Source of the DNA: Candidimonas sp. SYP-B2681
GTDB taxonomy: Bacteria > Pseudomonadota > Gammaproteobacteria > Burkholderiales > Burkholderiaceae_B
Assembly (NCBI RefSeq): GCF_003971065.1
Contig: NZ_RYDV01000001.1
Span: 620,001 to 684,000, forward strand
Length of the DNA stretch: 64,000 nucleotides
Direction of reading: 5' to 3'
Each line of letters opens with the position of its first letter. The stretch's first letter is position 1. A model generated the notes under the pieces. The model was not told where the DNA came from. It did no database searches and saw only the letters and a list, made by a program, of their open reading frames with translations. Of this stretch, positions 10,778 to 20,137 are shown piece by piece. The translations under genes were made by a program, and so were the position numbers.

Positions 10778-11479
10778 ATGACATATTGCGCACAGATGTC
10801 ATCCGAATTGGGCGACATGGTGCTCTGCTGCGATGGGACATACTTGACCGGTTTGTATTTCACAGACCAGAAAGATAGTCCACAGCCCGCTGGCGCGACG
10901 GTGCCGTTGCACCGCAGCTTTGGGCCAGCAGAAGGAATGCTGGCCGGTTATCCCCTGAAGCTTTTGCGGGCAAGAAAAATAAGTGGCGATGGCCCCTTAT
11001 TCGAGGCCGCTGATTCAACTGAAAGCAATCCGAGGGCTGGTATCACCCAAGCCACTGGCGAATCGCGTTGCGACGCATCGGAGTCCTTCTCTTTGGAACT
11101 TATGCAGGCCGTTACGCCTGCCACTGCTCTGGCCGTGTTCGAGCAGACCCGACAAGAGCTTTCCCAGTATTTTTTAGGCACACGAACAGCCTTCACTGTG
11201 CCTTTGCAGCCTGATGGTTCGGTTTTCCAGAAGAAAGTATGGCGAGCATTGCTCGACATTCCGTTCGGCGAGTTTGTGTCGTATGGCGATATTGCCCGCG
11301 CCGTAGGGCTTAGTCCCCACCATGGCCGCCCGGTTGGCACTGCAGTCGGCAGGAATCCCATCGCGATAATTATTCCTTGTCACCGGGTGTTGTCAGGAAC
11401 TGGACGCATGACGGGTTACACCGGCGGACTGAATCGCAAACTGGCGCTCTTGAAGCTAGAAGGCTTCAGTCTCGGATAA
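10778..11479 (+). CDS. ogt: methylated-DNA--[protein]-cysteine S-methyltransferase with long N-terminal insertion
   Basis: A suicide repair enzyme that moves the alkyl group from O6-alkylguanine to its own cysteine. The C-terminal half is textbook: FQKKVWRALLDIPFGEFVSY, the arginine-finger region GRPVGTAVGRNP, and IIPCHRVLSGTG with acceptor Cys201, then GYTGGLNRKLALLKLEG. At 233 residues it is about 60 longer than typical Ogt. The extra sequence sits between the first beta-strands (to about residue 30) and the conserved QELSQYFLGTR segment (from about 127) and is poorly conserved in character. The start could also be one of the ATG codons 6 or 13 codons downstream. It converges on smpB. Confidence 0.93.
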   Translation: MTYCAQMSSELGDMVLCCDGTYLTGLYFTDQKDSPQPAGATVPLHRSFGPAEGMLAGYPLKLLRARKISGDGPLFEAADSTESNPRAGITQATGESRCDASESFSLELMQAVTPATALAVFEQTRQELSQYFLGTRTAFTVPLQPDGSVFQKKVWRALLDIPFGEFVSYGDIARAVGLSPHHGRPVGTAVGRNPIAIIIPCHRVLSGTGRMTGYTGGLNRKLALLKLEGFSLG

Positions 11480-11499
11480 ACCATTTGGGCGTCAAGCAA

Positions 11500-11952
11500 T
11501 CATGCCCGAGTGTCGTGTTTCATGATGCGTTGTTTTTCACGCTCCCAGTCTTTATCACGAGCCACGTCGCGCTTATCGTGCAGTTTCTTGCCACGTCCTA
11601 AACCAAAATCGAGTTTGATACGCCCGTTCTTGAAATGAAGGTTGAGTGGAACCAATGTATAGCCGCGTTGCTCCACTTTGCCGATAAGCTTGCTGATCTC
11701 TTCAGCGTGCAGCAATAGCTTGCGCGTTCGCGTAGCGTTGGGATGGATGTGTGTGGAGGCGGTTGGTAGCGGACTGATATGCATGCCGATAATCCATAGT
11801 GCACCATCGCGCACAATAACGTAGCTTTCCTTGAGCTGTACGTGACCCGCGCGTATGGCTTTTACCTCCCAGCCTTCAAGCACAAGACCTGCCTCGTAGC
11901 GGTCTTCAATGAAGTAATCGTGCGTTGCTTTGCGGTTGTCGACAATGCTCAT
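11500..11952 (-). CDS. smpB: SsrA-binding protein SmpB
   Basis: SmpB binds tmRNA and brings it to stalled ribosomes for trans-translation. The 150-residue product has the diagnostic segments [30 protein letters not shown], the loop [19 protein letters not shown] near the C-terminus, and a short basic tail. It is divergent from ratA across 57 bases, the standard arrangement in beta- and gammaproteobacteria. The tmRNA gene itself is not in this window. Confidence 0.97.
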   Translation of the reverse strand: MSIVDNRKATHDYFIEDRYEAGLVLEGWEVKAIRAGHVQLKESYVIVRDGALWIIGMHISPLPTASTHIHPNATRTRKLLLHAEEISKLIGKVEQRGYTLVPLNLHFKNGRIKLDFGLGRGKKLHDKRDVARDKDWEREKQRIMKHDTRA

Positions 11953-12009
11953 GAATAAGTTTAAATGTAGGCTGTAAAATCAGTACATTCTATCCATTAA
12001 CGACTTTCA

Positions 12010-12444
12010 ATGCATACAGTCCAACGTTCCGTTCTAGTTCCCTATAGCCGTGCACAGATGTTCGATCTGGTTGCTGATGTCGCCAAGTACCCAGAATTCA
12101 TGCCTTGGTGCGGTGGCGCCATTGTGCATAAGCACGACGAAAAGGGTATGGAGGCATCAATTACGATCAGCATCGCGGGTATCAAGCAGACCTTTACCAC
12201 GCGAAACGAGCATGATTATCCCAGAGTGATCACGTTTCATTTGATCAATGGCCCATTCTCGGCCTTGACGGGTAACTGGGAATTCCATGAGCTTGCGGAA
12301 GATGCATGCAAGGTCGTCTATATTATGGAATACGCGTTTTCCAGTCGTACCCTCGAGGCGGTGGTGGGTCCGATATTTAATAGAATTGCCAGCAGCTTCA
12401 TTGATTCTTTTACCCAGCGCGCCCAAGCGGTCTACGGAGAATAA
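12010..12444 (+). CDS. ratA: RatA/COQ10 family START-domain protein
   Basis: A 144-residue START/SRPBCC-fold protein. Typical segments are SVLVPYSRAQMFDLVADVAK, YPEFMPWCGG and the C-terminal VVGPIFNRIASSFIDSFTQRA. Family members include E. coli RatA (proposed to block 70S ribosome association) and COQ10-like ubiquinone-binding proteins; which role applies here cannot be told from sequence, and a quinone-binding role is at least as likely as a toxin role. It is translationally coupled to ratB: its TAA overlaps the next ATG by one base. Confidence 0.93.
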   Translation: MHTVQRSVLVPYSRAQMFDLVADVAKYPEFMPWCGGAIVHKHDEKGMEASITISIAGIKQTFTTRNEHDYPRVITFHLINGPFSALTGNWEFHELAEDACKVVYIMEYAFSSRTLEAVVGPIFNRIASSFIDSFTQRAQAVYGE

Positions 12445-12809
12445 TGTCCGAAGAAACGGGCACCATCGCGGTGCAATTAATATACGCGCAGCCAGATTCA
12501 GTCTGGCAGCTAAATTTGTGCTTGCCCCAGGGCACGACTGTGGCAAGCGCGCTTGCTGGGAGCGGGTTCCCGGCGTTGTTTCCTGAATACCCCTACGATG
12601 CGCTGGCAGTTGGAATCTACGGCCAGGTGTGCAGCCTTGATCGCGAATTGCTTCAGGGCGATCGGCTTGAGATTTACCGGCCGCTCACTTTTGACCCTAT
12701 GGAATCACGGCACCGCCGTGCCATGCACCGCGAGGCCTTCATGACGAAGCCAAAGAACCGGCCCAAGCGACGCAAGGCCAAAATTGCGGCAGGTCTCATC
12801 GAATCCTGA
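12444..12809 (+). CDS. ratB: RnfH-family ubiquitin-fold protein RatB
   Basis: A UPF0125/RnfH family protein of 121 residues with a beta-grasp (ubiquitin-like) fold. Recognisable segments are DRELLQGDRLEIYRPLTFDP and the basic tail KPKNRPKRRKAKIA. It overlaps ratA by one base and always travels with it near smpB. The family was named as an antitoxin partner of RatA, but direct antitoxin activity is not established, and function remains open. Confidence 0.9.
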   Translation: MSEETGTIAVQLIYAQPDSVWQLNLCLPQGTTVASALAGSGFPALFPEYPYDALAVGIYGQVCSLDRELLQGDRLEIYRPLTFDPMESRHRRAMHREAFMTKPKNRPKRRKAKIAAGLIES

Positions 12810-12931
12810 GCCTGGTGATTGTCGTGCGTATGACAAAAAAAAGAATCGTAACGCGCTATGGTGAACACGATAAAAATATAAGCCGGGCACCAAGCACCGG
12901 ATCCAACGACACAGCCGAAGGAGACATGATC

Positions 12932-14086
12932 ATGGACTTTCGTCTAAGCGACGAACAAGAAGCATTCGCCAAAGCCGCACGCGAATTCGCATTAGGGGAA
13001 CTTGCTCCCCAGGCGGCCCGGTGGGATGCCGAAAGCATCTTCCCGCGCGCGGTTTTTGAACGCGCCGGCGAGCTGGGCTTTTGTGCTATCTATGCGCCCG
13101 AATCCATCGGGGGCCTGGGCCTGCCGAGGCTCGATGCCACATTGGTTTTTGAAGAAATGGCGGCCCACGATCCTTCCACGACGGCGTTCCTGACGATTCA
13201 CAATATGGCGGCATGGATGATCGGATCCTGGGGTACCGAATCCGTGCGCGAGACCTGGGGACCGGGGCTGGTTTCGGGGCAACAACTGGCATCGTATTGT
13301 TTAACGGAACCCGGATCCGGATCTGATGCTGGTTCGTTATCCACCCGGGCGGACAAACGAGCCAACAGCTATGTGCTCAATGGCGCCAAGGCCTTCATTT
13401 CAGGCGCGGGTGATACTGACGTGCTGGTCGTCATGGCCCGCACTGGCGGACCTGGGTCCAACGGAATATCCGCCTTTGTCGTGCCAGCCACTACTCCGGG
13501 TATTACGTATGGCCGCAAAGAAGACAAAATGGGCTGGAATAGTCAGTCGACCCGATCAGTAACCTTTGTCAACGCCGAGATCCCTGAGCAGAATTTATTA
13601 GGTAGCGAAGGCGAAGGTTTTAAGTTCGCCATGAAAGGCCTGGACGGTGGCCGTGTCAATATCGCCACCTGTTCGGTCGGAGCGGCTCAGGGCGCTTACG
13701 AAGCCGCCCGGCTATATCTCAGCGAGCGCAAACAGTTTGGCAAGCCCCTTGCCAGCTTCCAGGCCTTGCAGTTCAAGCTGGCAGACATGCTCACCAGTAT
13801 TGTGGCCTCGCGCCAAATGGTGCGTCTAGCGGCCGCCAAGCTAGATCAGGGCGATCCCCAAGCGTCCACCTATTGTGCAATGGCCAAACGGCTGGCAACC
13901 GACCTTTGCTTTCAGGTCTGCCTCGACGCCCAGCAAATTCACGGTGGCTATGGCTACCTGAAAGACTATCCCCTGGAACGTCTCGTACGCGACACGCGCG
14001 TACACCAAATCCTCGAAGGTACGAACGAGATCATGCGCGTCATCATTGCGCGGCAATTAATCGAAAAAGGAGCTGATATCCGATGA
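12932..14086 (+). CDS. isobutyryl-CoA dehydrogenase-type acyl-CoA dehydrogenase
   Basis: A flavin enzyme that oxidises acyl-CoA to enoyl-CoA, here most likely isobutyryl-CoA to methacrylyl-CoA in valine breakdown. The ATG at 12932 (MDFRLSDEQEAFAKAAREFA) is chosen because a GAAGGAG ribosome-binding site at 12917-12923 is well spaced from it; the reading upstream of it is not conserved. Signature segments are CLTEPGSGSDAGSL (FAD/substrate) and ILEGTNEIMRVIIARQL, whose Glu is the catalytic base. The length of 384 residues is normal. The stop overlaps the next gene by four bases (ATGA), and the following hydrolase and dehydrogenase identify the pathway. Confidence 0.93.
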   Translation: MDFRLSDEQEAFAKAAREFALGELAPQAARWDAESIFPRAVFERAGELGFCAIYAPESIGGLGLPRLDATLVFEEMAAHDPSTTAFLTIHNMAAWMIGSWGTESVRETWGPGLVSGQQLASYCLTEPGSGSDAGSLSTRADKRANSYVLNGAKAFISGAGDTDVLVVMARTGGPGSNGISAFVVPATTPGITYGRKEDKMGWNSQSTRSVTFVNAEIPEQNLLGSEGEGFKFAMKGLDGGRVNIATCSVGAAQGAYEAARLYLSERKQFGKPLASFQALQFKLADMLTSIVASRQMVRLAAAKLDQGDPQASTYCAMAKRLATDLCFQVCLDAQQIHGGYGYLKDYPLERLVRDTRVHQILEGTNEIMRVIIARQLIEKGADIR

Positions 14087-15231
14087 ACTCCCCGGTGTTA
14101 TTTGAAGTTCTGGATACAGCGAGCAACCTGAAAGTCGGGGTCGCCACCCTTAACAGCCCGGAAACGCTTAATGGTTTGTCACTCCAGATGTGCAATCTTC
14201 TGGCTGAACAGCTAAATCTATGGGAAAAAGATCAGTCAATCGCCCTGGTAATACTGAAAGGCGCTGGCGACAAGGCTTTTTGCGCTGGCGGCGACTTGCA
14301 CGGCTTGTACCAGGCCATGCAGGAAAATACGAGCGGCCAGGCATGGAAGAATGCGTATGCGCGAAAATTTTTTGACGACGAGTACCGGCTGGATTATCAG
14401 ATCCATACCTATCCGAAGCCTATCTTGTGCTGGGGTAGCGGCATAGTTATGGGCGGCGGCGTCGGGCTCATGATGGGCGCAAGTCATCGAGTAGCAACCG
14501 ACACCACGCGCTTTGCGATGCCGGAAATCTCCATAGGCTTATTCCCCGACGTGGGGGGCACCTGGATGCTCGCGCGCCTGCCAGGCGGCTTAGGGTTGTT
14601 CCTGGCCTTGACAGGAGCTCAGCTGGGCGCCAACGATTGTTATTTTCTAGGTTTGGCCGATTACAGGCTTGAGTCTACTCAGTTGAACGAGCTCGTCGGC
14701 GCCATCCAAAGTGAAAAATGGTCGGATGTTCGAGACGATAACGATATTCGATTGCGTCGATTGCTGCTTGCACACCAGCCGCAATCCGAATGGCCACAAG
14801 GACCACTGCAAAAAAACTACTCTCTTATACGGCAGTGTTGCGACGGGATGGATTTCGATGCGATCTGCCGCAACATCCTAAGCTGGGCCGACGATCCAGA
14901 TCCCTGGCTAAAGCGCGCCGCCAATACGTTCAGCTCCGGATCACCCGGCTCGGCTCGATTATGTTTCGCCTTATTAAATAGAACTCGACTCTTGTCTCTT
15001 GCGGGAGCATTCCGCCAGGAATACATTGTCTCCTTGCATTGTGGCGCCGAGGGCGATTTCCAGGAAGGTATACGGGCGCTGTTGGTCGACAAAGATAAAC
15101 GACCCCGGTGGGAGCCTGCTACGCTTGAACTGGCCACCGATGCCTGGGTCCAGCGTTTCTTTCAACAGCCTTGGCCGGATTCAGAGTCCCATCCGTTGGC
15201 CGACCTCGGACAAACAACATTAACTGATTAG
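14083..15231 (+). CDS. 3-hydroxyisobutyryl-CoA hydrolase (enoyl-CoA hydratase/isomerase family)
   Basis: A crotonase-fold enzyme of 382 residues, the length of HIBYL-CoA hydrolases rather than simple enoyl-CoA hydratases (about 260). The motifs AFCAGGDLHGLY, GGGVGLMMGASHRVATD and MPEISIGLFPDVGGTW are those of the hydrolase group, with the catalytic Glu and Asp in PEISIGLFPD. It should free 3-hydroxyisobutyrate from its CoA ester. It overlaps the acyl-CoA dehydrogenase by four bases and is followed by 3-hydroxyisobutyrate dehydrogenase. A separate hydratase for methacrylyl-CoA is not in this cluster, so hydration must be done elsewhere or by a generic crotonase. Confidence 0.9.
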   Translation: MNSPVLFEVLDTASNLKVGVATLNSPETLNGLSLQMCNLLAEQLNLWEKDQSIALVILKGAGDKAFCAGGDLHGLYQAMQENTSGQAWKNAYARKFFDDEYRLDYQIHTYPKPILCWGSGIVMGGGVGLMMGASHRVATDTTRFAMPEISIGLFPDVGGTWMLARLPGGLGLFLALTGAQLGANDCYFLGLADYRLESTQLNELVGAIQSEKWSDVRDDNDIRLRRLLLAHQPQSEWPQGPLQKNYSLIRQCCDGMDFDAICRNILSWADDPDPWLKRAANTFSSGSPGSARLCFALLNRTRLLSLAGAFRQEYIVSLHCGAEGDFQEGIRALLVDKDKRPRWEPATLELATDAWVQRFFQQPWPDSESHPLADLGQTTLTD

Positions 15232-15277
15232 CTGGCATTTCAAGACAACGTTGAATACTAAAAAAAAGGAGACAACC

Positions 15278-16168
15278 ATGAGTCGTATTGCATTTATTGG
15301 TCTGGGCCATATGGGTGGCCCGATGGCGTTGAACCTGGTCAAGGCCGGACACGAGCTTGTCGTGTTCGATCTGGTACCCGCTGCGATAAAAACCCTGGTC
15401 GATGCCGGCGCCCGTGCGGCAGTTTCAGCAGAACAGTCTGTCGATAATGCCGACGTGGTGATCTCGATGTTGCCGGCCAGCAAACACGTAGAAGGACTAT
15501 ATTTAGGGGAGTCGGGACTACTCAAGCATATACCGTCCTCAAGCCTGGTCCTTGAATGCAGCACCATTGCACCGGAATCTGCCCGCAAGGTTGCCCAAGC
15601 CGCCAAGCAGCGCGGTATACGCATGATAGACGCCCCGGTCTCCGGAGGTACTGGCGGCGCCGTGGCCGCGACCCTTACGTTTATTGTGGGCGGCGAAGCC
15701 GTAGACCTTGACGCCGCCAGGCCCTATCTGGAAGAAATGGGCAAGAACATCTTCCATGCGGGGGAAGCCGGGGCAGGGCAGGTTGCCAAGATATGCAACA
15801 ATATGCTGCTAGGAGTTTTAATGGCGGGTACGTCCGAGGCGCTTGCTCTCGGGGTCGCCAACGGACTGGATCCCAAGGTATTGTCTGACATTATTGCCAA
15901 GAGTTCCGGGCGCAACTGGGCTACCGAGCTTTATAACCCGTGGCCGGGGGTCATGGACAATACTCCGGCCGCTAAGGGATATGCGGGCGGATTCGGCGTT
16001 GACCTTATGCTGAAAGACCTTGGGCTTGCTGCGGAATCGGCCCTGAATGCCCGAGCTTCCGTGCCCTTGGGCGAGCTCGCACGTAACCTATATTCGATGC
16101 ATAGTGCCCAAGGTAACGGTGCTCTGGATTTTTCCAGCATTGTTAATCTTTTTAAGCGAAGTGCCTGA
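15278..16168 (+). CDS. mmsB: 3-hydroxyisobutyrate dehydrogenase
   Basis: It oxidises 3-hydroxyisobutyrate to methylmalonate semialdehyde with NAD+. The 296-residue beta-hydroxyacid dehydrogenase has the Rossmann motif FIGLGHMGGPMALNLVKAGH, the substrate motif DAPVSGGTGGA and the catalytic lysine in AGQVAKICNNML. The ATG at 15278 follows an AAGGAG site at 15266-15271, so the nine earlier codons are excluded. It is the third gene of the valine-degradation cluster; the usual partner mmsA is absent from the window. Confidence 0.95.
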   Translation: MSRIAFIGLGHMGGPMALNLVKAGHELVVFDLVPAAIKTLVDAGARAAVSAEQSVDNADVVISMLPASKHVEGLYLGESGLLKHIPSSSLVLECSTIAPESARKVAQAAKQRGIRMIDAPVSGGTGGAVAATLTFIVGGEAVDLDAARPYLEEMGKNIFHAGEAGAGQVAKICNNMLLGVLMAGTSEALALGVANGLDPKVLSDIIAKSSGRNWATELYNPWPGVMDNTPAAKGYAGGFGVDLMLKDLGLAAESALNARASVPLGELARNLYSMHSAQGNGALDFSSIVNLFKRSA

Positions 16169-16180
16169 ACGCAGGTTGGC

Positions 16181-17197
16181 TTAATCTTCGGCCCTTATCT
16201 TGTAAGGCATGGGCGCCAAATTAATGATCGGGCCGTCAGGTTGACCCAAACGAAATTCTGCAGTGTCCAAGTCGGACAACTGCACTTCCATCAAAACATG
16301 CAGCCCCCCGGAGCGAGCGGCGTTAATAATTCGCCCGCAAGGGGTGGCGGGGTTATGGGTGTTATAAATGTCGGAGCCAGTAAGCGACTCGGTATGAACG
16401 TCAGAGCCGGTTTCGGCAATACCATATGCCATGCGGCGCTTCACGGTGCCACGGTAATGGCTGCGGGCCACTACCTCCTGGCCGGGATAACACCCTTTCG
16501 TAAAACTGACGCCATCTATCAGATCTAGATTTAGCGTCTGTGGGATGAAAACATCTTGAGTGGCTGCTACGACCCAAGGCAAGCCCGCGGCAATGTCGGC
16601 GGCTTGCCAGCGTTCGGCTTTCGATGAGGCAACTGAAGTGTCAACACTGAGCGTCGAAGCGGCGCCGTGGGGCTGTTTGGCAATGAACCACCAGCGCACT
16701 ATTGCAGGATCGGTTGATGGCGCGCAAATCCAGCTGCCGCTGCTGGTTCGTGCAACGTCCCAGACTTGCGGTTCACCGGACAGAATCTGAGCTTCTTTGA
16801 TAAGCGTACTGTCTTGCAATGGGTTGGGGTCGGCGGTATGTGCGTCAAGCGTAAAATTATTCACGGCAACACCCGATACCTTCCAGTCAGTAAGCTGCAG
16901 TTTGGCTTTTGCCCGCAGCACAAACATCGAAAGCCGCTTTATCAGCGCCAGCGCTAGGTCGGCTTTAACAATGGCATAGAACGAAGGAATGTCGCCTTCA
17001 TGGCCTCGCCACAGTACCATGCTGGCTAACAGGCGTCCTTTGGCGGTGCAGTAGCCGGCCAGGCGCGCGTGATCCGGACTAAGACCGCTAATGTCGTGCG
17101 TCAACTGACTATGGAGAAAACTGGCGGCGTCAGCCCCAGAGACCTCGATAACGGCAAGATCATTTAGGGGGGCAACAAAACTTGATGGATTGTTCAT
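16181..17197 (-). CDS. ygfZ: YgfZ/GcvT-domain folate-binding iron-sulfur repair protein
   Basis: A tetrahydrofolate-dependent protein that helps make or repair some Fe-S enzymes. The key motif KGCYPGQEVVARSHYRG is present, and includes the conserved cysteine. The ATG at 17197 (MNNPSSFVAPLNDLAVIEV) is used; the longer reading would add 51 unconserved residues and overlap mltG. The length of 338 residues fits. It is divergent from mltG, the usual betaproteobacterial order, and converges on mmsB with only 12 bases between them. Confidence 0.93.
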   Translation of the reverse strand: MNNPSSFVAPLNDLAVIEVSGADAASFLHSQLTHDISGLSPDHARLAGYCTAKGRLLASMVLWRGHEGDIPSFYAIVKADLALALIKRLSMFVLRAKAKLQLTDWKVSGVAVNNFTLDAHTADPNPLQDSTLIKEAQILSGEPQVWDVARTSSGSWICAPSTDPAIVRWWFIAKQPHGAASTLSVDTSVASSKAERWQAADIAAGLPWVVAATQDVFIPQTLNLDLIDGVSFTKGCYPGQEVVARSHYRGTVKRRMAYGIAETGSDVHTESLTGSDIYNTHNPATPCGRIINAARSGGLHVLMEVQLSDLDTAEFRLGQPDGPIINLAPMPYKIRAED

Positions 17198-17349
17198 GAA
17201 AAAACACGACTCGCTACAAGAGACACAGGCAAAGGTAGCGATTATGATAACGGGCTTCGGGAAATCATGCTGTGGTTTCCCCCGGAAACCGAAGGCTTGA
17301 TCTTTTCCCCGGTGAAATGCATGTCTTTGCTGGACTACACTTTGGTTCA

Positions 17350-18360
17350 ATGACGAAACTTAAACTGATTTTTCTATATTTGCTATTGCTCGCGGCGGTT
17401 ATCGCTACGGGGCTCAGCGCGGTTGCCTGGTACTGGGTAGAGCATCCAGTTGCCATGGACAGCGAACGGATCGACTACATTGTCGAGGCAGGTAGCCGTC
17501 CTCGGTCAATCGCACAGGTTATGAACAAATCCGGCATACATATTAATGAAACCGCCTTCGTGGCGCTGGCGCGATTGACCGGACGCGATAAGCTGCTGAA
17601 GGCGGGCGCCTATGAGGCAATGCGGGGCGATACCCCGCGCGTCTTGCTAGAGCGGATGGCAAACGGCGATATGTCTCAAACCCAGATTACCCTGATCGAG
17701 GGGTGGACGTATCAACGCGTCCGCCAGGCCCTGCGCGAAAATCCGCGCATCCGCCAGACGATGACCACGCTAACAGACGCCGAATTGTTAAGCAGACTAG
17801 GTTCGTCCGCCAGTAGCCCGGAAGGCCTCTTTTATCCAGACACCTACGTGTTCAATCCGGGATCCTCCGACTTTGATATATTGCGCCGTGCATATCATGC
17901 GCAGGAACAGCTGCTTGAGTCCGCCTGGGCTCAGCGCGACCCCGATTTGCCGCTTAAAACTCCTTACGAAGCGCTGGTATTGGCATCCATCATTGAAAAA
18001 GAAACAGGCCATAGCTCGGATCGTGACCGCGTTTCGGGCGTATTCATCAATCGCCTTCGTTTGAATATGCCTTTGCAAACCGACCCAACGGTTATCTATG
18101 GTATGGGCGAGGCATATCAGGGACGGATTCGCAAAAAAGATCTGCAGACCGACACGCCCTGGAACACTTATACCCGCGGAGGCCTGCCTCCGACGCCCAT
18201 TGCCAACGCGGGGCGCGCCGCATTAACGGCTGCGTTGCATCCCGAAAAACATAAATTCCTGTATTTTGTCTCCCGTGGCGACGGCACAAGCGAATTTTCT
18301 CAAAACTTGCTCGACCATAATCGCGCAGTGTCTAAATATATATTAGGGCGAGGCAATTGA
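17350..18360 (+). CDS. mltG: endolytic murein transglycosylase MltG
   Basis: A membrane-anchored lytic transglycosylase that cuts nascent peptidoglycan strands. From the ATG at 17350 the product has an N-terminal membrane segment (about 5-27), a LysM-like region and the YceG catalytic domain; [20 protein letters not shown] carries the catalytic glutamate. The length of 336 residues is normal. The stop TGA shares one base with the tmk ATG (TGATG), so the two are translationally coupled. Confidence 0.95.
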   Translation: MTKLKLIFLYLLLLAAVIATGLSAVAWYWVEHPVAMDSERIDYIVEAGSRPRSIAQVMNKSGIHINETAFVALARLTGRDKLLKAGAYEAMRGDTPRVLLERMANGDMSQTQITLIEGWTYQRVRQALRENPRIRQTMTTLTDAELLSRLGSSASSPEGLFYPDTYVFNPGSSDFDILRRAYHAQEQLLESAWAQRDPDLPLKTPYEALVLASIIEKETGHSSDRDRVSGVFINRLRLNMPLQTDPTVIYGMGEAYQGRIRKKDLQTDTPWNTYTRGGLPPTPIANAGRAALTAALHPEKHKFLYFVSRGDGTSEFSQNLLDHNRAVSKYILGRGN

Positions 18361-19004
18361 TGCCGATTCAGCGAGGTTGTTTTATCACCCTTGAAGGTGT
18401 TGACGGAGCTGGAAAAAGCACCCACATTAAGTGGGTGGTCGAACAGCTGCAGCGACATGGGTTGTCGGTTGTCTCCACACGCGAACCGGGTGGCACGGCA
18501 TTGGGCGAGCAATTGCGTCAGCTCGTGCTCACGCAACCCATGAATCTGCGAACCGAAACTCTGTTGATGTTCGCAGGCCGTTGCGAACACATCGAAACGG
18601 TTATTAAGCCAGCATTGGCTGCCGGCTCGTGGGTGGTCTGTGATCGATTCACCGACGCTACCTATGCCTACCAGGGCGGGGGACGCGAGCTGGGGTTTGA
18701 GCCGATCAGCCGGCTCGAGCAATGGGTGCACTCGGATCTCCAGCCTGATCGAACCTGGTTATTCGATGTGCCGCTGGCCGTCGCCCGAGAACGCCTGGCT
18801 CGTAGTCGTGACCTAGACCGGTTCGAACAAGAGGGAGATGATTTTTTCGAACGTACCCGACGTGCTTATCATGACCGCTTATTAAAGTTCCCCGATCGCT
18901 TGCGGATCGTAGATTCGACGTTGCCCATCGAGACCGTCCGTCTTGGCCTTGCGCATCAAGTAGACGAACTGGTTCAAAGCCATCATGCCGGTGTAGGGCC
19001 ATGA
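18360..19004 (+). CDS. tmk: thymidylate kinase
   Basis: It phosphorylates dTMP to dTDP. The P-loop [10 protein letters not shown], the [15 protein letters not shown] motif and the LID-region arginines ([15 protein letters not shown]) are all visible. The ATG at 18360 overlaps the mltG stop; a TTG one codon earlier is also in frame and cannot be excluded. The length of 214 residues is normal. The stop overlaps the holB start by four bases. Confidence 0.96.
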   Translation: MPIQRGCFITLEGVDGAGKSTHIKWVVEQLQRHGLSVVSTREPGGTALGEQLRQLVLTQPMNLRTETLLMFAGRCEHIETVIKPALAAGSWVVCDRFTDATYAYQGGGRELGFEPISRLEQWVHSDLQPDRTWLFDVPLAVARERLARSRDLDRFEQEGDDFFERTRRAYHDRLLKFPDRLRIVDSTLPIETVRLGLAHQVDELVQSHHAGVGP

Positions 19005-20059
19005 GCGATTTGGCGCAATTCCTTCCATGGCACGAACAGTTGGCGACTTCATGGCTAAGCGATCGTGAGCGTTTCGCTCATGCGTGGCTGATTCATGGAC
19101 TGCCGGGCATAGGGAAGCGCCAATTTGCATTGGCTGCGGCAGGAAGCCTGTTGTGTGAGTCCCCCATTCAAGGTATTGCCTGCGGTCATTGCGCGGCGTG
19201 TCTATGGCTGGCGAGCGGCAATCATCCGGACCTTCGCCGTATACGACCTGAGGCGATGGCCATGGAAGAGGGCGCGTCCGCAAGCGGTGGCGAAGACGAG
19301 GGCGACGCAGCTAGCTCCGCCAGCAAGAAGGCGCCATCAAAGGACATTCGCATTGACCAGCTGCGAGGACTGACATCGTGGTTCAACACCGCGACCCATC
19401 GGGGCGGTTGGCGCGTGGCGGTTCTGTATCCGGCTCAGGCGATGAATCACATATCGGCAAATGCGTTGCTGAAAGTTCTTGAGGAGCCGCCGGAACATAC
19501 CGTATTTTTATTGGTGGCCGACGCTCCTGACCGGCTTCTTCCAACACTTGTGTCACGCTGCAGGCGGATGCCTTTGCCGGTACCCGACAAATCACACAGC
19601 ATGTCGTGGCTGGAGGGTCAAGGAGTAAATCGGGCGGAGGAATGGCTCGCTTCGGCCGGCGGAGCTCCACTACTTGCCCTGCAGATTTCCAAAACGAACG
19701 AGAACCCTTGCCCGGAATGGTTGGCGCAGCTTATTTCCCCGCTGGCACGAGCTCAAGTCCCCGATATAGGCCCCGTAGCGGATCAATTGGAAAAAATACC
19801 CCCGGAGATCTGGATAGACACTTTGCAGCGACTTGTTCTCGATCTGCTTCTGGCGGCAGCCAACGCGCCCGTGCGATATTTTCCCGCTCTGGAGCGACAA
19901 ACCCGCCTTGCCGCCGGTCACGCATCGCCGGTCGGTCTGGCCGAAGCGGCAAAATGGCTCGCACAGCAACGTGCGACTGCGTCGCACCCACTTAATGCAA
20001 AGTTGTTGGTACACGCTACTTTGCAACGGCTGATGATCGCCTGCGGCAAGGCCGTGTAG
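19001..20059 (+). CDS. holB: DNA polymerase III delta-prime subunit
   Basis: The clamp-loader subunit delta-prime, 352 residues. Visible features are the modified P-loop region [11 protein letters not shown], the zinc-binding cysteines in [10 protein letters not shown], and [19 protein letters not shown] followed by the sensor segment [11 protein letters not shown] hydrophilic, low-complexity insertion rich in Ala, Ser and Glu lies at about residues 89-113. It belongs to the mltG-tmk-holB overlapping run. A pilZ-domain gene often found between holB and tatD in relatives is absent here. Confidence 0.95.
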   Translation: MSDLAQFLPWHEQLATSWLSDRERFAHAWLIHGLPGIGKRQFALAAAGSLLCESPIQGIACGHCAACLWLASGNHPDLRRIRPEAMAMEEGASASGGEDEGDAASSASKKAPSKDIRIDQLRGLTSWFNTATHRGGWRVAVLYPAQAMNHISANALLKVLEEPPEHTVFLLVADAPDRLLPTLVSRCRRMPLPVPDKSHSMSWLEGQGVNRAEEWLASAGGAPLLALQISKTNENPCPEWLAQLISPLARAQVPDIGPVADQLEKIPPEIWIDTLQRLVLDLLLAAANAPVRYFPALERQTRLAAGHASPVGLAEAAKWLAQQRATASHPLNAKLLVHATLQRLMIACGKAV

Positions 20060-20137
20060 CGTTAGCAAAGAAGCTACACTGTGAAAATGGTGTCTCCTTT
20101 CGCCTACCTTTGAACTGATCAGCACAAGAAACTTATT

